Made by a program: the position numbers and the translations under genes
Shown: piece by piece, positions 44,322 to 57,224 of the stretch
Position numbering within the stretch: the stretch's first letter is position 1
Layout of the letters: every line of letters starts with the position of its first letter
Source: Filobasidium wieringae
Lineage: Eukaryota; Basidiomycota; Tremellomycetes; Filobasidiales; Filobasidiaceae
Length of the DNA stretch: 64,000 nucleotides
Reading direction: 5' to 3'
Assembly (NCBI GenBank): GCA_001600055.1
Contig: BCIV01000002.1
Coordinates: 562,287 to 626,286, forward strand
Notes under the pieces: generated by a model
What the model was told of the DNA's origin: nothing
Database searches by the model: none
What the model saw: only the letters and a program-made list of their open reading frames with translations

Positions 44322-45004
44322 GGCAGCAGTCAGAGTGCGACGTGAGCAGAGTGCGACGTGTGCAGAGTGTGAACGGGGGTGGTTGTAACATGAACTCGAA
44401 ATGGATATTCGTTATGAGCGATGGGTGGGTACGTACTGGATGCGGCGCCCAGGGCGTGAACGTGCCTTTCTGTGCCTGGGAGTGGGCAGTGACAGTTGTT
44501 GCGCGGTGAGAGCAGCAGCTGAGCGTGTGCCTGGGCGTTGGTTTCGGTGTGGAAAGTGGTTTCTACGTGATATTCGTCGTTCAGACCGAATGAAACAGGT
44601 CAGCGAAGTGCAGCGAGTGCTCCTGCGATACCTCTCACACCTGCCACTCATTACATCCTGACAGCCAGTAGCCACCTACCACCACCTGCCCACAATGCAC
44701 GACTAGCGACTAGCCAACCTCCCACTCGACAACACCCCGCTACACCACCTCGCATCCCACGCTCACACACTCTCACACTCGGATTCCTTCTCTCGGCCTG
44801 CCTTCTTTCCATCTCACAACCAAAACTCACGCAACGTTCCGGACATTAAGAAAGCTTCCCCCCCCCGTGTTAGAACGCAGAACTCGCAAACGGCCAGGTA
44901 TCTGATATCAGATACAAACACACAGAGTGACCACCATCTAGCCAGGTTCTACGTATCCTCGTGCTTCACACCTCGTCTACAATACCACCAACACCACCAT
45001 CCGC
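44322..45004. other. Intergenic region and kinase leader
   Basis: No gene recognised. The leader upstream of 45005 is C/A/T-rich and contains a run of about nine C at 44868-44876. Confidence 0.4.
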
Positions 45005-46939
<1,935 letters not shown>

Positions 46940-47149
46940 CAAATGACCGACAAGAGGATCAGGAGGAGGAGGACGTGAGGAGGACCGAGTTGTATCATAC
47001 CCGCGCCTGCTGGGTGCCCGGCATCACATCATGTATAGTATAAAGCCGTCTAAGGCATCGAGTTGTATTCGTAGCGGGACGTCATTTCGTAGGGGTATAT
47101 CTCATCGCCTCGTTCATTCAGTACATCGTCTCGTCGAGCAGGGAAACGG

Positions 47150-47633
47150 TCATGGTTGGATTTGAGATTTGATAAACTTGCTTATCTCCTCGAGGTATTT
47201 CGCCTTGATGTCGGCCGGCATGTTCTCTATAGTCAAGTAACATGACGTCGATCGTCGCATTTCCTATAGATCAGGAAAGTTCGGACACTCACTCAACGCC
47301 CAATCTTCCGTATGGTCTTGGATCTTGTCAAAGTTCAACGGATCCTGGCTGTTCGCTTTCTCTAAAGGTCGTTCGCTTGTCAGTCCGGATCATAGCTCAT
47401 TCGCGACGAGGGAACGGACCTTTCGCTTGATGTCTCATATAATCAATCCAAGCTCTATCGTTCAGGTCGGAATGCATTTGCCTCTGAATACTGGGTGAAA
47501 CAGGGCAGGGTGCGGTACGTTAGCATGCCGAGCAGGTGCATGACCACCGCGCTTACCGAGTCCATTCTCCCGCTTGGACCATCCTGTCCTGTAACCGCCA
47601 ACGTAGTTCCTCTATTGGGGATTGAGTGGACAT
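47150..47633 (-). CDS. SUS1: SUS1/ENY2 transcription and mRNA-export factor
   Basis: Four exons (47557-47633, 47420-47481, 47293-47361, 47150-47226) give 94 residues, the usual size. The sequence starts MSTQSPIEELRWRLQDRMVQ followed by AGEWTRQMHSDLNDRAWID and ends ALKNMPADIKAKYLEEISKF, an all-helical pattern matching Sus1/ENY2 (R-L...GE....L...L...GW-like core, P..VK.E.L..I..F). Sus1 belongs to the SAGA deubiquitinase module and to the TREX-2 mRNA export complex. Intron 2 has a GTCCGT donor. Budding-yeast SUS1 is known for carrying two introns; this one has three. Confidence 0.87.
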
Positions 47634-47873
47634 GGCGATGTATAAGAAGCAGAAGCAACAACGGGCCAGGCGTAGGCGGTAGGTGGACGAGATGCGAGGG
47701 AGTCGATGATATCGCTCGACGGTATAGAAGAGCTCAAATCAACCTGACATCTTTCGAATTCGAGGATAATCGCAATCTAATCTCGAACAGCTCGCACATA
47801 TTCTCATTGCAATATCCTCGATCCTCACTTCATCCTCCCTGGCTCTCTGATCCTTCACCCTCTTCCAACCACA

Positions 47874-49408
47874 ATGCAGGTGGATCCGCTCCTGCTGGCA
47901 TCTGTTCCTCCTCAACCGGCCGAATCGGAATCTATACATCCATCACTTTTACGTTTGGCCGACACCATTCAACCTGCTAGCAGTTCTTATATCATCAGCC
48001 AGGTGGGTACATGTACGTCCCTCACTTGGAACATGAAGCTGACCGCTAAGCGAGATACAGCTCAAAGCAGACCCAGCCTTAGCATCTAGCTATCGAAGAG
48101 GACTAGCTCGTCGTTTGAAACGAGACCAGTACCTCTATCCCGCATCCCATTTCCTCCCGCGTTCGGACAAGCAAAATCGCAAGAACGACCGAGATGAGGG
48201 CGAGTTCACTGCCTCAGATGAAGAGGATATGAGAAAAGAAGAGCAAGAACGACAAAGGGGCGAGGAAGAGTTCCGAGAGTTCCTATTGAATGGTGCGGAA
48301 GAGGGCGCTCGTTCCCGTAAGTCGTCGTGCGAGGTCTGAATCGATTCGATGCGAATTAAAGGTTCGACTTTGCGTCTCGAATCTAGTCTTTCCTGTGCTA
48401 CTATCAACATTGATGCGGATTCCTGCACCTTTACCGCCTATAAGATCAGGGCAGGGGGAGATGGACAACGAATGGGTCGATTCAGAGGAAGAAGAGCCCG
48501 CCTCACAAACAAGCCTGGAAGAATCGGCGCCGATGACTGGAGACGAACCGCTTGAGACTGAGAATGAGAATGAAAGGCCTTGCGAATGGGTCAGAGTCTT
48601 GCTACAGGGAGAAAAGGGGAGACCACGCAAGATCAGAAAGAGGCGAACAGGCATACAGTCGTGTCCAACGGTAGAGCAAGGTTTCAGAGAAGGTATTACT
48701 GCTGATGCCACGATGCAGCAAGCCGAGGAAATGGTTCAAGAAATCAACACGGAAGAGATAGGTATGCCCTTGATCACCGATCCGACGGAAATCCATCCGT
48801 TCCTCTTCCCCATCATCCCTTCCCCCATCGCCAGTACGAGCACCCTTCCTGCCCTTCCCGCTCTTCCTACTCCTGCTGCCTCTTCTCCCGTTCCCAGAAA
48901 GGCTCGAGGTCGACCTCCAGGTGTTCAGAACAAGACCCACGTTTCACCTTCGCAGATCAAGGAGAACCGACGTCTCGCTCAAAAGGCGAGGCGAGAAAAG
49001 GCGAGGGAAGAAGCAAAGAGGGAGGAGGAGATGATGCGGGAATTGCAGCCTGGTTGGACTCGACCGGGAAGACGAGTCGGAAGACCGAGGAAGAACAAAG
49101 GGATCGGAATGGGAATGGGGGTAGTGCCGGAACTGGATCAGATGCATCATCATCAACAAGTACAGCATTTGCAAGAACATCCACACGTTACGACGGAGGA
49201 AGAGCATCATCCACACGATCCTCATGATCCCGCCATCGTCACTGCTGCTGGACTGGAAGAGCTTGGGATGGGGATGTTGGATATGGAGAACGTGTTTGGT
49301 CCCGGAGGCGGTTACGGGGGAGATGATAGCTACGCTTATACGTTCGATGCGATCGAGCGGGCCCACGCCGCTGTCAGAGAGGAGGAAGAAAGGAGAGGCG
49401 CTGTATAG
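47874..49408 (+). CDS. AT-hook protein
   Basis: Three exons (47874-48002, 48061-48316, 48450-49408). The protein is highly charged. Two AT-hook-like motifs are seen: KARGRPPG and RRVGRPRKNKG, with a basic helix (NRRLAQKARREKAREEAKR) between them. Further features are an acidic stretch (WVDSEEEEPASQ), KGRPRKIRKRR (a third basic Gly-Arg-Pro motif) and a His-rich tail. GRP cores bind the minor groove of AT-rich DNA, so a chromatin or transcription role is likely. No domain allows a specific name. Intron 2 is 133 nt, longer than most here, and could hide a small exon. Confidence 0.7.
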
Positions 49409-49604
49409 CTGTAGGCGGTAGGAATTATATGGGAGTTGTTGGGTCGGGAGAGCAGGTTGTAACGGCGCCTTCGTTGGTCAAGTCAGTATCGCGCTACTAA
49501 ACTGTCGTCCGGGTCGCTATGTCGTTGCGTATAAATCATGAAAATCGTCTTTTACCTCCAAACTTGCATTTATCCCCCGTCTCCCTTATATCATCACCTT
49601 GACC

Positions 49605-51036
49605 ATGTCTTCCTCATCCTCACCCATCCAGTGTTCCATCCTCGGAGCGGGTCTATCCCTGCAAGCCTTCCACTACCCATTCATCGCAACCTACCCTCAG
49701 CTCTTCAACCTCCACTCGGTCTTGGAGCGTTCTTACAAGGACGGCGGGGAATCCAAAGCTCGAGCGTTCACCGGACTGAAAGATCTGAAGATCGTCAACA
49801 ATCTGAAGGATGTTGTAGAGGATGAAAAGGTCGAATTGGTCATTGTTTCGGTTCCCAACACTTTGCACTACCAGTATGCCAAGGAGTGTTTGGAAGCTGG
49901 AAAGCACGGTATGTCATTCTCCGTAAAGTTACAACCTACAATCCCCCTAATTCTGAGCTCCCTACTGTTGATTCGTATGTAGTCCTTATGGAGAAACCTC
50001 TCACCGAAACCTCGGCTCAATCGGAAGAACTGATCGAGATTGCAAAGAAGAACAACCTCATCTTGGCTCCCTTCCAGAACCGAAGGTGGGATTCCGATTT
50101 CCTTGCCGTCCAAGATCTCTTGCGTGAGAAAAAGGTAAGCCTTGTCAAACATGAAACACTTCATCCATTGCGATCACTGCTGAACCTAATCATTGTTCAC
50201 AGCTTGGACAATTGACGGAATTCAAATCCGAATTCAACCGATTCCGACCTCAGCCCGTGCCTAACACTTGGAAAGAGACTCCAGGTGGTTTGAACGATGC
50301 GATCTACAACTTGGGATCGCACTTGATTGATCAGGCTTTGGTCTTGTTCGGAAAGCCGGAGAGGGTCGGAGGGTGGTGTTACAACTTGAGAGCTCCAGAG
50401 GGGATGGACGATTCGGTTAGTCCAGGTTTTCGTTGCCAAGCAATTGTGGATCGTTGTTGACAACGTTACTACTATCATAGTTCCTACTCCACCTATACTA
50501 CCCTACCTCTCACCCTCACTCTAAACCTTACCCATTCCTCGTGACTCTCCAAGCAAGTATCATCTCCGCCGGTTCCAAGCAGATCCGATACAGTATTAAG
50601 GGTAACAAAGGACTGTACACCAAGTACGGCCTCGATCCTCAAGAGGCTGTTTTGAGAAAAGTCGATTGGACCCAGGGCAAGGGAGAGGATGTCTCTCCTG
50701 TTGGCAAGGAAGGATGGGGTAAAGAAGGCGAAGGCGAGGAGGGAGTCTTGGAAATCGTTCAGGACGATGGATCTTGGAAGAGTACCAGGTGAGCATGCAA
50801 TGGCACTTCGTACACGAATCGATTTCTGACAATCTTATTTGTCGTCTGGCTTTGTGAACAGCTACCCATCCCCTGCTGGATCGTACCAAACCTTGTACCA
50901 GTCTCTTCACGAAGCCATCCGTAACAAGAACCGAGACGCTCTCAAGGTCAAGCCCGAAGAGGCTTGTGAGGTTATCAAGGTGATCGAGTTGGGTATCAGG
51001 GCGAGCAAGGAGGGCAAGGTCCTGAACTACGAATAG
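49605..51036 (+). CDS. GFO/IDH/MocA-family oxidoreductase
   Basis: Six exons or so. The N-terminal Rossmann fold reads PIQCSILGAGLSLQAFHYPF (a variant of the nucleotide-binding G-x-G motif), followed by VELVIVSVPNTLHYQYAKEC and VLMEKPLTETSAQSEELIE, the conserved E-K-P motif. The C-terminal part has NRRWDSDFLAVQDLL and LNDAIYNLGSHLIDQALVLF (the D/N-x-G-S/I-H-x-x-D site). Members oxidise or reduce sugars, inositol or related substrates with NAD(P). The substrate cannot be read from the sequence. The end EKPLTE..AQ..EL...A.K and the family length (about 375 residues) fit the yeast YMR315W/Ara-like group. Confidence 0.85.
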
Positions 51037-51221
51037 AAACGAGGCCAAACTTGAGGCGCGTCGATTTTGTGATCGGGGATCGTGGATCCGCGAGATTTAG
51101 AAATTATGAAATGAAATGAACTGAATTCAGAGATTCACACTCGATCTCCTTGATCTCCTTCGATCCTGACTTCCGCTGAATAACTCGTCAAGAATTTGAG
51201 CAGTAGCATTCTAGTTCCAGC

Positions 51222-52529
51222 ATGAATCCCACAATTCGCTTGCCTCTTCGCCTCCGTCCTGTCAGCTTACAGCCACTACGAGCATACTCGTCATCTTCCC
51301 CCTCGACACCTCCACCACCACCACCACAATCGAAAACAATCTCCACGCCATCCGAATACTGCTCCGATCTGGTTCAACGACTAGACCCCGATGCATGGCT
51401 TACTGCTCAGTTCTGGCCTTCTTCCCGAGTGAAAGTCAAGACCGGAGAAGATGTTGCAATTAGAGAAATGTGGTTGGCTTGGAGAGCTTTCAACGTGAGT
51501 CATCTGCGAGAAGCACGAATAACGGGAGGGGAGGACATGACTGACGGATGTGCGCTTCAAAAACAAGCTGGAATTACATCAAGTCCAGGTCAATGTGAAA
51601 CAGCCGACCATCGCTTTGATGAGGTATCAGTTCTGGCGAGACGCCTTGAAGGGGATTTGGGAGGTGAGCTTGTACGTTGGGAGAAGAGGTTCAGAAATAC
51701 TGAGCGGTCCTTTTTTTCATATAGGATAAACCTCCTAATCATCCTGTAGCTCAAATGCTGCACCAAACCAAACTCGCAAGGCCTGTGCAGAGGTATTACC
51801 TCAAACAACTCATTGACGTTCGAGTGAGTCTGTATACAAAGAGATACTGTGAAAGACCATGCCTAAACCGGTTTCACTTGCAACTTGCAGGCGAATTCCC
51901 TTTCCTCATCGAGCTCTCAACCAACCTTACAAGCACTCCTGGACCACCAAGCGCCTCTCCAAAACGCTCTCCTTCTCGGTCCCCTTCCTCTTCTTCTTCC
52001 ACCAACTCACCCTGCAACATCATCCACATCCCATACCCTCACTCACCTCTCTTCTCTGCTTACGACCACCTCCCTCCTCCGTTCCTTGCCATTGAACATA
52101 AGTAACCGGAAATTCACCCTCCCTAGCGAACTTGCAGTGAAACACAAGGTGGTAGAGGAAGAGGTCTTCCGATCAGGAGGAGAAGCGAAGGGTCTGAAGG
52201 ACGCTTGTTTCGAAGTGGGGACGAGGGGGATGGATGAACTTATCACGGCTAGAAGTCATCTGAAGGAGAGCGGAGGCAAGATCGTGCCGAAGGAAGTCAT
52301 ACCGCTATTCTTAGCTGCCGTGAGTGCTTTCATCACGCAAATTCCGACATATGGATCCTCATTCATCGGTTTCTCACCTTGGTTCGGTACGTGTGTGTAG
52401 ATCCCAGCAGAGAGGTATCTAAAACGACTAGAAGCGGTGGACTTTGATCCGTTCCACCCAGACCTGCAGAAGGCGGACTGGAAACTCGCCCCAAGTATCT
52501 GGTGGACTGCATGGAATGGCAGATTGTAA
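51222..52529 (+). CDS. NDUFAF6 homologue, complex I assembly factor
   Basis: Five exons or more. The start MNPTIRLPLRLRPVSLQPLR is an Arg/Leu-rich mitochondrial presequence, followed by a Pro/Ser linker. The core reads YCSDLVQRLDPDAWLTAQFW, REMWLAWRAFN joined to LELHQVQVNVKQPTIALMRY, QFWRDALKGIW, HPVAQMLHQ and RYYLKQLIDVR, then VDFDPFHPDLQ near the end. This is the squalene/phytoene-synthase-like fold of NDUFAF6/C8orf38, which helps build early complex I in the mitochondrial matrix. The middle exon carries a low-complexity Leu/Thr/Ser-Pro stretch in place of a conserved helix pair. Confidence 0.83.
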
Positions 52530-53674
52530 TCGTGATCTTACTTGATCACAATACAACATTCGAAGCTTCTCGCATTTTTCGTTCGCGCAAGTGGACAACG
52601 TGAAACCGTCGGACACCTCGTCTTCTAGATCGAAGCCGATTGTGCATACCTCAATCAGTCACATCAGTTACCAGTACCTACCGAAATCCTAATCCCATGC
52701 CAAAAGGGATGGGACAAGCGCAACCTTTACTGTCAGCGTGATTGGATGACGGTCGAAGCGGTCGCTATTTTTCAAGATTACACAGAAGAGGAAGCGTCGT
52801 AGGCTCCTGACATCTCTTTCAGTCTTGCGTTATTCAGAAGCGCAGCAATCTCTAAGGCGCAATGTGTGGTTGCTACCCCAAATATGATCCACAACCTTTA
52901 GTATCAATGCTGGCACTATTACACAGCTTGAATTTGTGGTCAGAACGGTATCCTCTATACACCGTCCTCATCGATTTCTACTTGGATTCTGTAGTGGCCA
53001 AGGACAAGAAACTAGCCGTAGTAAGCTTTATCAAACAACTAAACTACGGTGTGTCAGTATCCACAGGCGTTGGAGCAAGATCCGTGCAAGTCCATAACTT
53101 AGACCAAAGGCACCGGACGGTATCGACATGGGTCAAGGACGTGCTCGTTTCATAGAGGATTTCCTGACTTCGATCTATGTCACTGACATAGAGTAACTCT
53201 CGGTGAGACCGATGTATAGCCGAGATTCCATATCTTTCTCCAGAAGGACATCTTTACATCGTCTGGTGATCGTCTAGCATGCATTTTGGAGAGCGAACAA
53301 CACGCGGTGTAAGTGAAATTCGACATTACAACTTGCAACCTCAGAGTTCCTTGCCTTCAGCAAAGAAAGTAGCCTCAGTCAAGTAGTGCTGAGAAGACAC
53401 GACGGTGTTTGTCTGTACGTTAGGTGGTGACATCGAATGTGCCATCCAGCTGCAGCTGAGAGCCTCCACTCGTTCATCTCGCCTATACCAAAACGTGACG
53501 TCAGCCAAAAGGTCTTATCGCATATTTTTATGTGTTTTCTCGGAATGGTCGACATGGTTCGGGATACTCATCTCCTCGACGGCCTCGACCTAATCGCCTT
53601 GATAGCGTGATAGCATAGTCCTTAACTGTACCGGACGCTTCCTCGAACCTCACACAGATCATATCGATACAAAA
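52530..53674. other. Intergenic region with repeat copy A
   Basis: The first 300 bp hold the 3' end of the previous gene. Positions 52829-53117 match the window end (listed separately). The rest (53118-53674) has no recognisable gene. A small perfect palindrome CTATGTCACTGACATAG lies at 53175-53191. Confidence 0.45.
52829..53117 (+). repeat. Direct repeat, copy A
   Basis: 289 bases match positions 63712-64000 with a single difference (ATCTC here, ATCCC there, about 25 bases into the repeat). The copies are 10,883 bp apart in the same orientation. The left boundary is sharp: sequence upstream of GTTATTCAGAAGCG differs completely. The right boundary of the match is set by the window end. A frame of 97 codons (52862-53155) is open across it and is shared by copy B; I do not recognise the product. 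Confidence 0.95.
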
Positions 53675-55211
53675 TGGCAGCTCAACACAAACATATTATC
53701 AACATCCTATCGACCAAGCTCATCCCTCCCCTTTCCTCCAAACTCCACAAGGGTCAGGCGGGAAGAATTGGTGTCTTGGGTGGATCAGGAGAGTGAGTTC
53801 CGTTCCGGGACGAGTTTAGGTGAAGGGGATCAACTCAAACACGATCCTCTCAGTTACACTGGAGCCCCATTCTTCTCTTCCATGGGATCACTTCGATTCG
53901 TACGTTATACTCACGCAAGTCACATCCCAATCTCTAACTGGAATCTATCATTTGCATTCAGGGTGCGGATCTAGCACACGTTATCTGTGAACCTCAAGCG
54001 GGAGCGGTCATCAAGACTTATTCTCCTGGTAAGCTTCAGCTTCAAGTTGCCGGTCGTAATAAGAAATTTACACAGCGGTCGTTGTGCGTAGACTTGATTG
54101 TCCATGGGATCCTGGATCCCGCCAACAGTATTGAAGACATCAAGAAAGAGATGAAAGGCATTTTCGAACGACTCGTAGGTCTGACACCGTTCCACTCTCT
54201 TACAAGCTCTCCGCTGACCTCTCTACGTATGTCTCGACAGCACGTCTTGATTATTGGACCAGGATTAGGTCGAACGGAGCATACCCAGAACTGTGCTAGG
54301 GCAGCGTTCGAGTTGGCCAAGGAGACCGATATGGGTGTGGTGGTGGACGCGGACGGTTTGTTCTTGGTCGCCGTAAGTCTATCTGTCTAGAAGATATCAT
54401 AATGTGTACCAGGCTGATTCAATTGAGGTATACCAGAACGATCCTTCGGTCATCATGGAATGGCCTGGTACGCCTCGAGTCGTGTTGACCCCGAATATCA
54501 TGGAATTCAAGCGTCTTTGTGACAAGATGGTAAGAAATTTTATGCCTGATTAATCTTGATGGCAAGCCAATCGTCTTACGATGTCATAGAACATCGACTC
54601 AAAAGGTGATCCCGACACGCTATGCCCTCAACTAGCCCGTGCGCTACAAAACACCACCATCCTCCAAAAGGGATCAAACGACATCATTTCTAACGGACTT
54701 GAGCTCCCTTCCGCCTTGATCGCCGACGATGACGAGGATTCTTCCCGCTCAAAGAACAAGAAGAAGGAGATCTTGAAGAACACCGTCAAGGGAGGGTTGA
54801 AGAGATGTGGTGGACAAGGAGATATTCTTAGTGGAAGTGTGGGAGTGCTTTTGGCTTGGGGGTCCGAGTGGGTTAATGGAACCTTCGAGTAGGTTTTACT
54901 GCGGAATCTTAGCTGGCTCCCAGCAAGGACTGATACGTTCAATTCCTGCCGCCAGAATCGCCGGCCACCCACCTCCTTCGAAGGAAAGCGGAATCGCTCC
55001 TCATCTTGCCCTCCTTGCAGCATACGGAGCATCCACTTTCAATCGAACGTGTTCCCGTAGGACTTTCGAGAAGCATGGCCGAAGCATGCAAACTCAGGAC
55101 ATGTTGCCCCTTATTGCTGAAGTATTCGTGGAGGTGTTTGGCGGAGAGGAAGTCAGATCCGATGAGGCTGCCGAGTATTTTCAGGAAGGAGGAGTCGAGT
55201 ACATCCAATAG
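53675..55211 (+). CDS. NAXD: ATP-dependent (S)-NAD(P)H-hydrate dehydratase
   Basis: Multi-exon gene. The protein begins [20 protein letters not shown], then [64 protein letters not shown] and [29 protein letters not shown] and VLTP...EF are diagnostic of the YjeF-C/CARKD family. The ATP-site GGQGDILSG motif follows ([20 protein letters not shown]). The enzyme dehydrates the damaged cofactor NAD(P)HX to restore NAD(P)H. An acidic/basic insert ([19 protein letters not shown]) precedes that motif. Confidence 0.92.
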
Positions 55212-55443
55212 GCTAAATGCCAGATTGTAGATGGACTCTTGAAAGGTGAAAAAAGTGTAGCCAGTTTGCGAATAGATTTCATGTTTAGTGACTTTCTCGC
55301 TCTTGCTGGACGCGTGACGAATCCTAGAATCTCGTCGTCAGCAGCCACGTCTCGCCAAGTTATCGACATCGTACTTTCTGTCTCGCTCATATGTACAGTC
55401 GTATCGATCAGCTGTAACGTCTGCAACGTCACGATAGACCGCC

Positions 55444-56472
55444 ATGCAGGCTCTAGATATTCCCCTGACGACCGTCTCTACAAACCCATCGACAAACGCA
55501 GGCTCTTCAAGTTCAAGGACAAATCCATCCCCCCTCGCTCCTGTGGTCTCGTCAACAGGATTCAGCTATCCAACTATCTGGTCTTTTCCCCCTTTCTTCA
55601 CGTTCGTTCGAGCCTCCCTGCGTATGGATATGGGTAGATAGCTGATCGTTGTTTGCCTTGTTGGATCTCGTTTCATGCAAATCGATAGTCTACAACCTAA
55701 TCCTCAAACGTTTGCACATCAATTAACACTATGGAACGCTCTAGTACTACAATATAGTAAACATCACCGGGTCTTTTCTCTGGATCTGTCGGCGGATCTG
55801 GCAGGAATGGGGGACGTGTTCGAGAATAAGGCGCTTCATCGTAGGCCCCTTTTGCATTGAATCGTCAGCGGTTGGAGGTGTATTGGAAAGGCTGATCTTT
55901 TGGATATCGATCTAGGGAAACTAAGCCCGGCTTCTATCAGGCAGCTGATAACATATATGGAGAAAGAAGGTTCGTCCGCATCGCCTTCACGACCACTCTT
56001 CCCCGTCACTTACCCTTTACTTGTATGTCATCAATGTAGGAACTGTCTCCCCCGAACCGCCAAAGCAACAATCGGCATACCTTGTATATTGGCGTAAACC
56101 TGAGGAATGGGGTGGAATCATCTACGACTGGGTTAGCCATCTCTCATCTTTATACAATATAGTATGGATCGGACAGAGACTGATTGACACGGTGCATCGT
56201 AGATCACTGAGAATGGAATGACTGGAAGTGTCATGACCTTTTACGAACTGGTTGAGGGCGATATGGCCCATCTTACTGGTACGTCCTTGACAACACAACC
56301 TCGATCATCTCGGTTTAAACCTCATCGCTCATTTGCCTTGGTTTACGCTTGTTCACAAATAGAGTTCTATGAACTACCTGCGCCTTTACTCCGAAGAGCC
56401 CTTGATACGCTTGTCAAGAAAGGAAAGGCTCAGGTGATCAAGGGAGAAGCGGAAGGTGTAAAGTTCTTTTAG
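55444..56472 (+). CDS. VPS25: ESCRT-II subunit VPS25
   Basis: Several exons. Conserved text: STGFSYPTIWSFPPFFTLQP with the family's PPFFTLQPN start, ALVLQYSKHHRVFSLDL, YLVYWRKPEEWGGIIYDW (the W-R-x-P-E-E-W motif), GMTGSVMTFYELVEGDMAHL and a final winged-helix GKAQVIKGEAEGVKFF, matching the G.GVKFF end. Vps25 forms two winged helices and links ESCRT-II to ESCRT-III during multivesicular-body sorting. The N-terminus has an extra Ser/Thr/Pro-rich leader of about 35 residues before PPFF. The start ATG 55444 is the first in frame. Confidence 0.92.
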
Positions 56473-57224
56473 GTGGATAATAAGGAAGAAGACTCATTCT
56501 TGGCAACTCAACGACAATGACGAAAATGGCGAGCATATGAAGAATCGGGCTTCAAGAAGGAGACCTCAACGACATCACGCAAATACACGCTCTGCAGACA
56601 GGAGCACGATGCCTATAGGCTGAACCTTAGCATACTTCACCACCCACTAAGCCCCCAGTTATGGCTCCACTCGGTGTGGCTTGGCAGCTAATCGTCGGCG
56701 CTCTTAGCGAGACCGATGGGGCGACGCGTATCTGAGCGCTCGCTATCTGCGCAAGATGAGATTCAGGTACATGAGACCATGTTGACCTTCAGGCCCGAGG
56801 GAGCGAATTGGTTGGCTCGTTCGAGTGAATGGTGATGGTGAGGGTGATGTCGATGATGGTAGAGATCAGAGGTAGTAGGGCAGGAGCATGATGCGGGTGT
56901 GCTTGAACAGAAAGCTGTGTGAACATGCTGTGACGGTTGTAACTGCGTGATAGCCCTATAATAATGAAATCGGTTGAATTCGCTTCCGAGCATTCGAGCG
57001 CTTTGAACCTTGAACGTTCACCTCGAGGTCCTTTCTTTATTGTCTGAAAGGAATCACCATCATTTGCTATACACACAACACCAGACTATATACCTCGTCC
57101 ACCGTCGTTACCTTTCTCTCTCTCACACTCGCTACCCTCACCTTCCTCGCACTCTCGACCGTTCTCACCCGCACCTTCCCTGTGCATCGCGACCCCGCAG
57201 CTCTCGGCAGCTCCAAACCAAAAG
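56473..57224. other. Intergenic region and long leader of the bZIP gene
   Basis: No gene is recognised between VPS25 and 57225. The last 200 bp are CT-rich (57090-57210), consistent with a 5' UTR. Confidence 0.4.

Noticed and set aside
44868..44876. Poly-C run as a regulatory element
   Set aside because: Simple homopolymer in a C-rich leader; no further support.
52862..53155. 97-codon frame inside repeat copy A as a gene
   Set aside because: Open in both copies only because the DNA is near identical; no domain recognised, so treated as repeat sequence.
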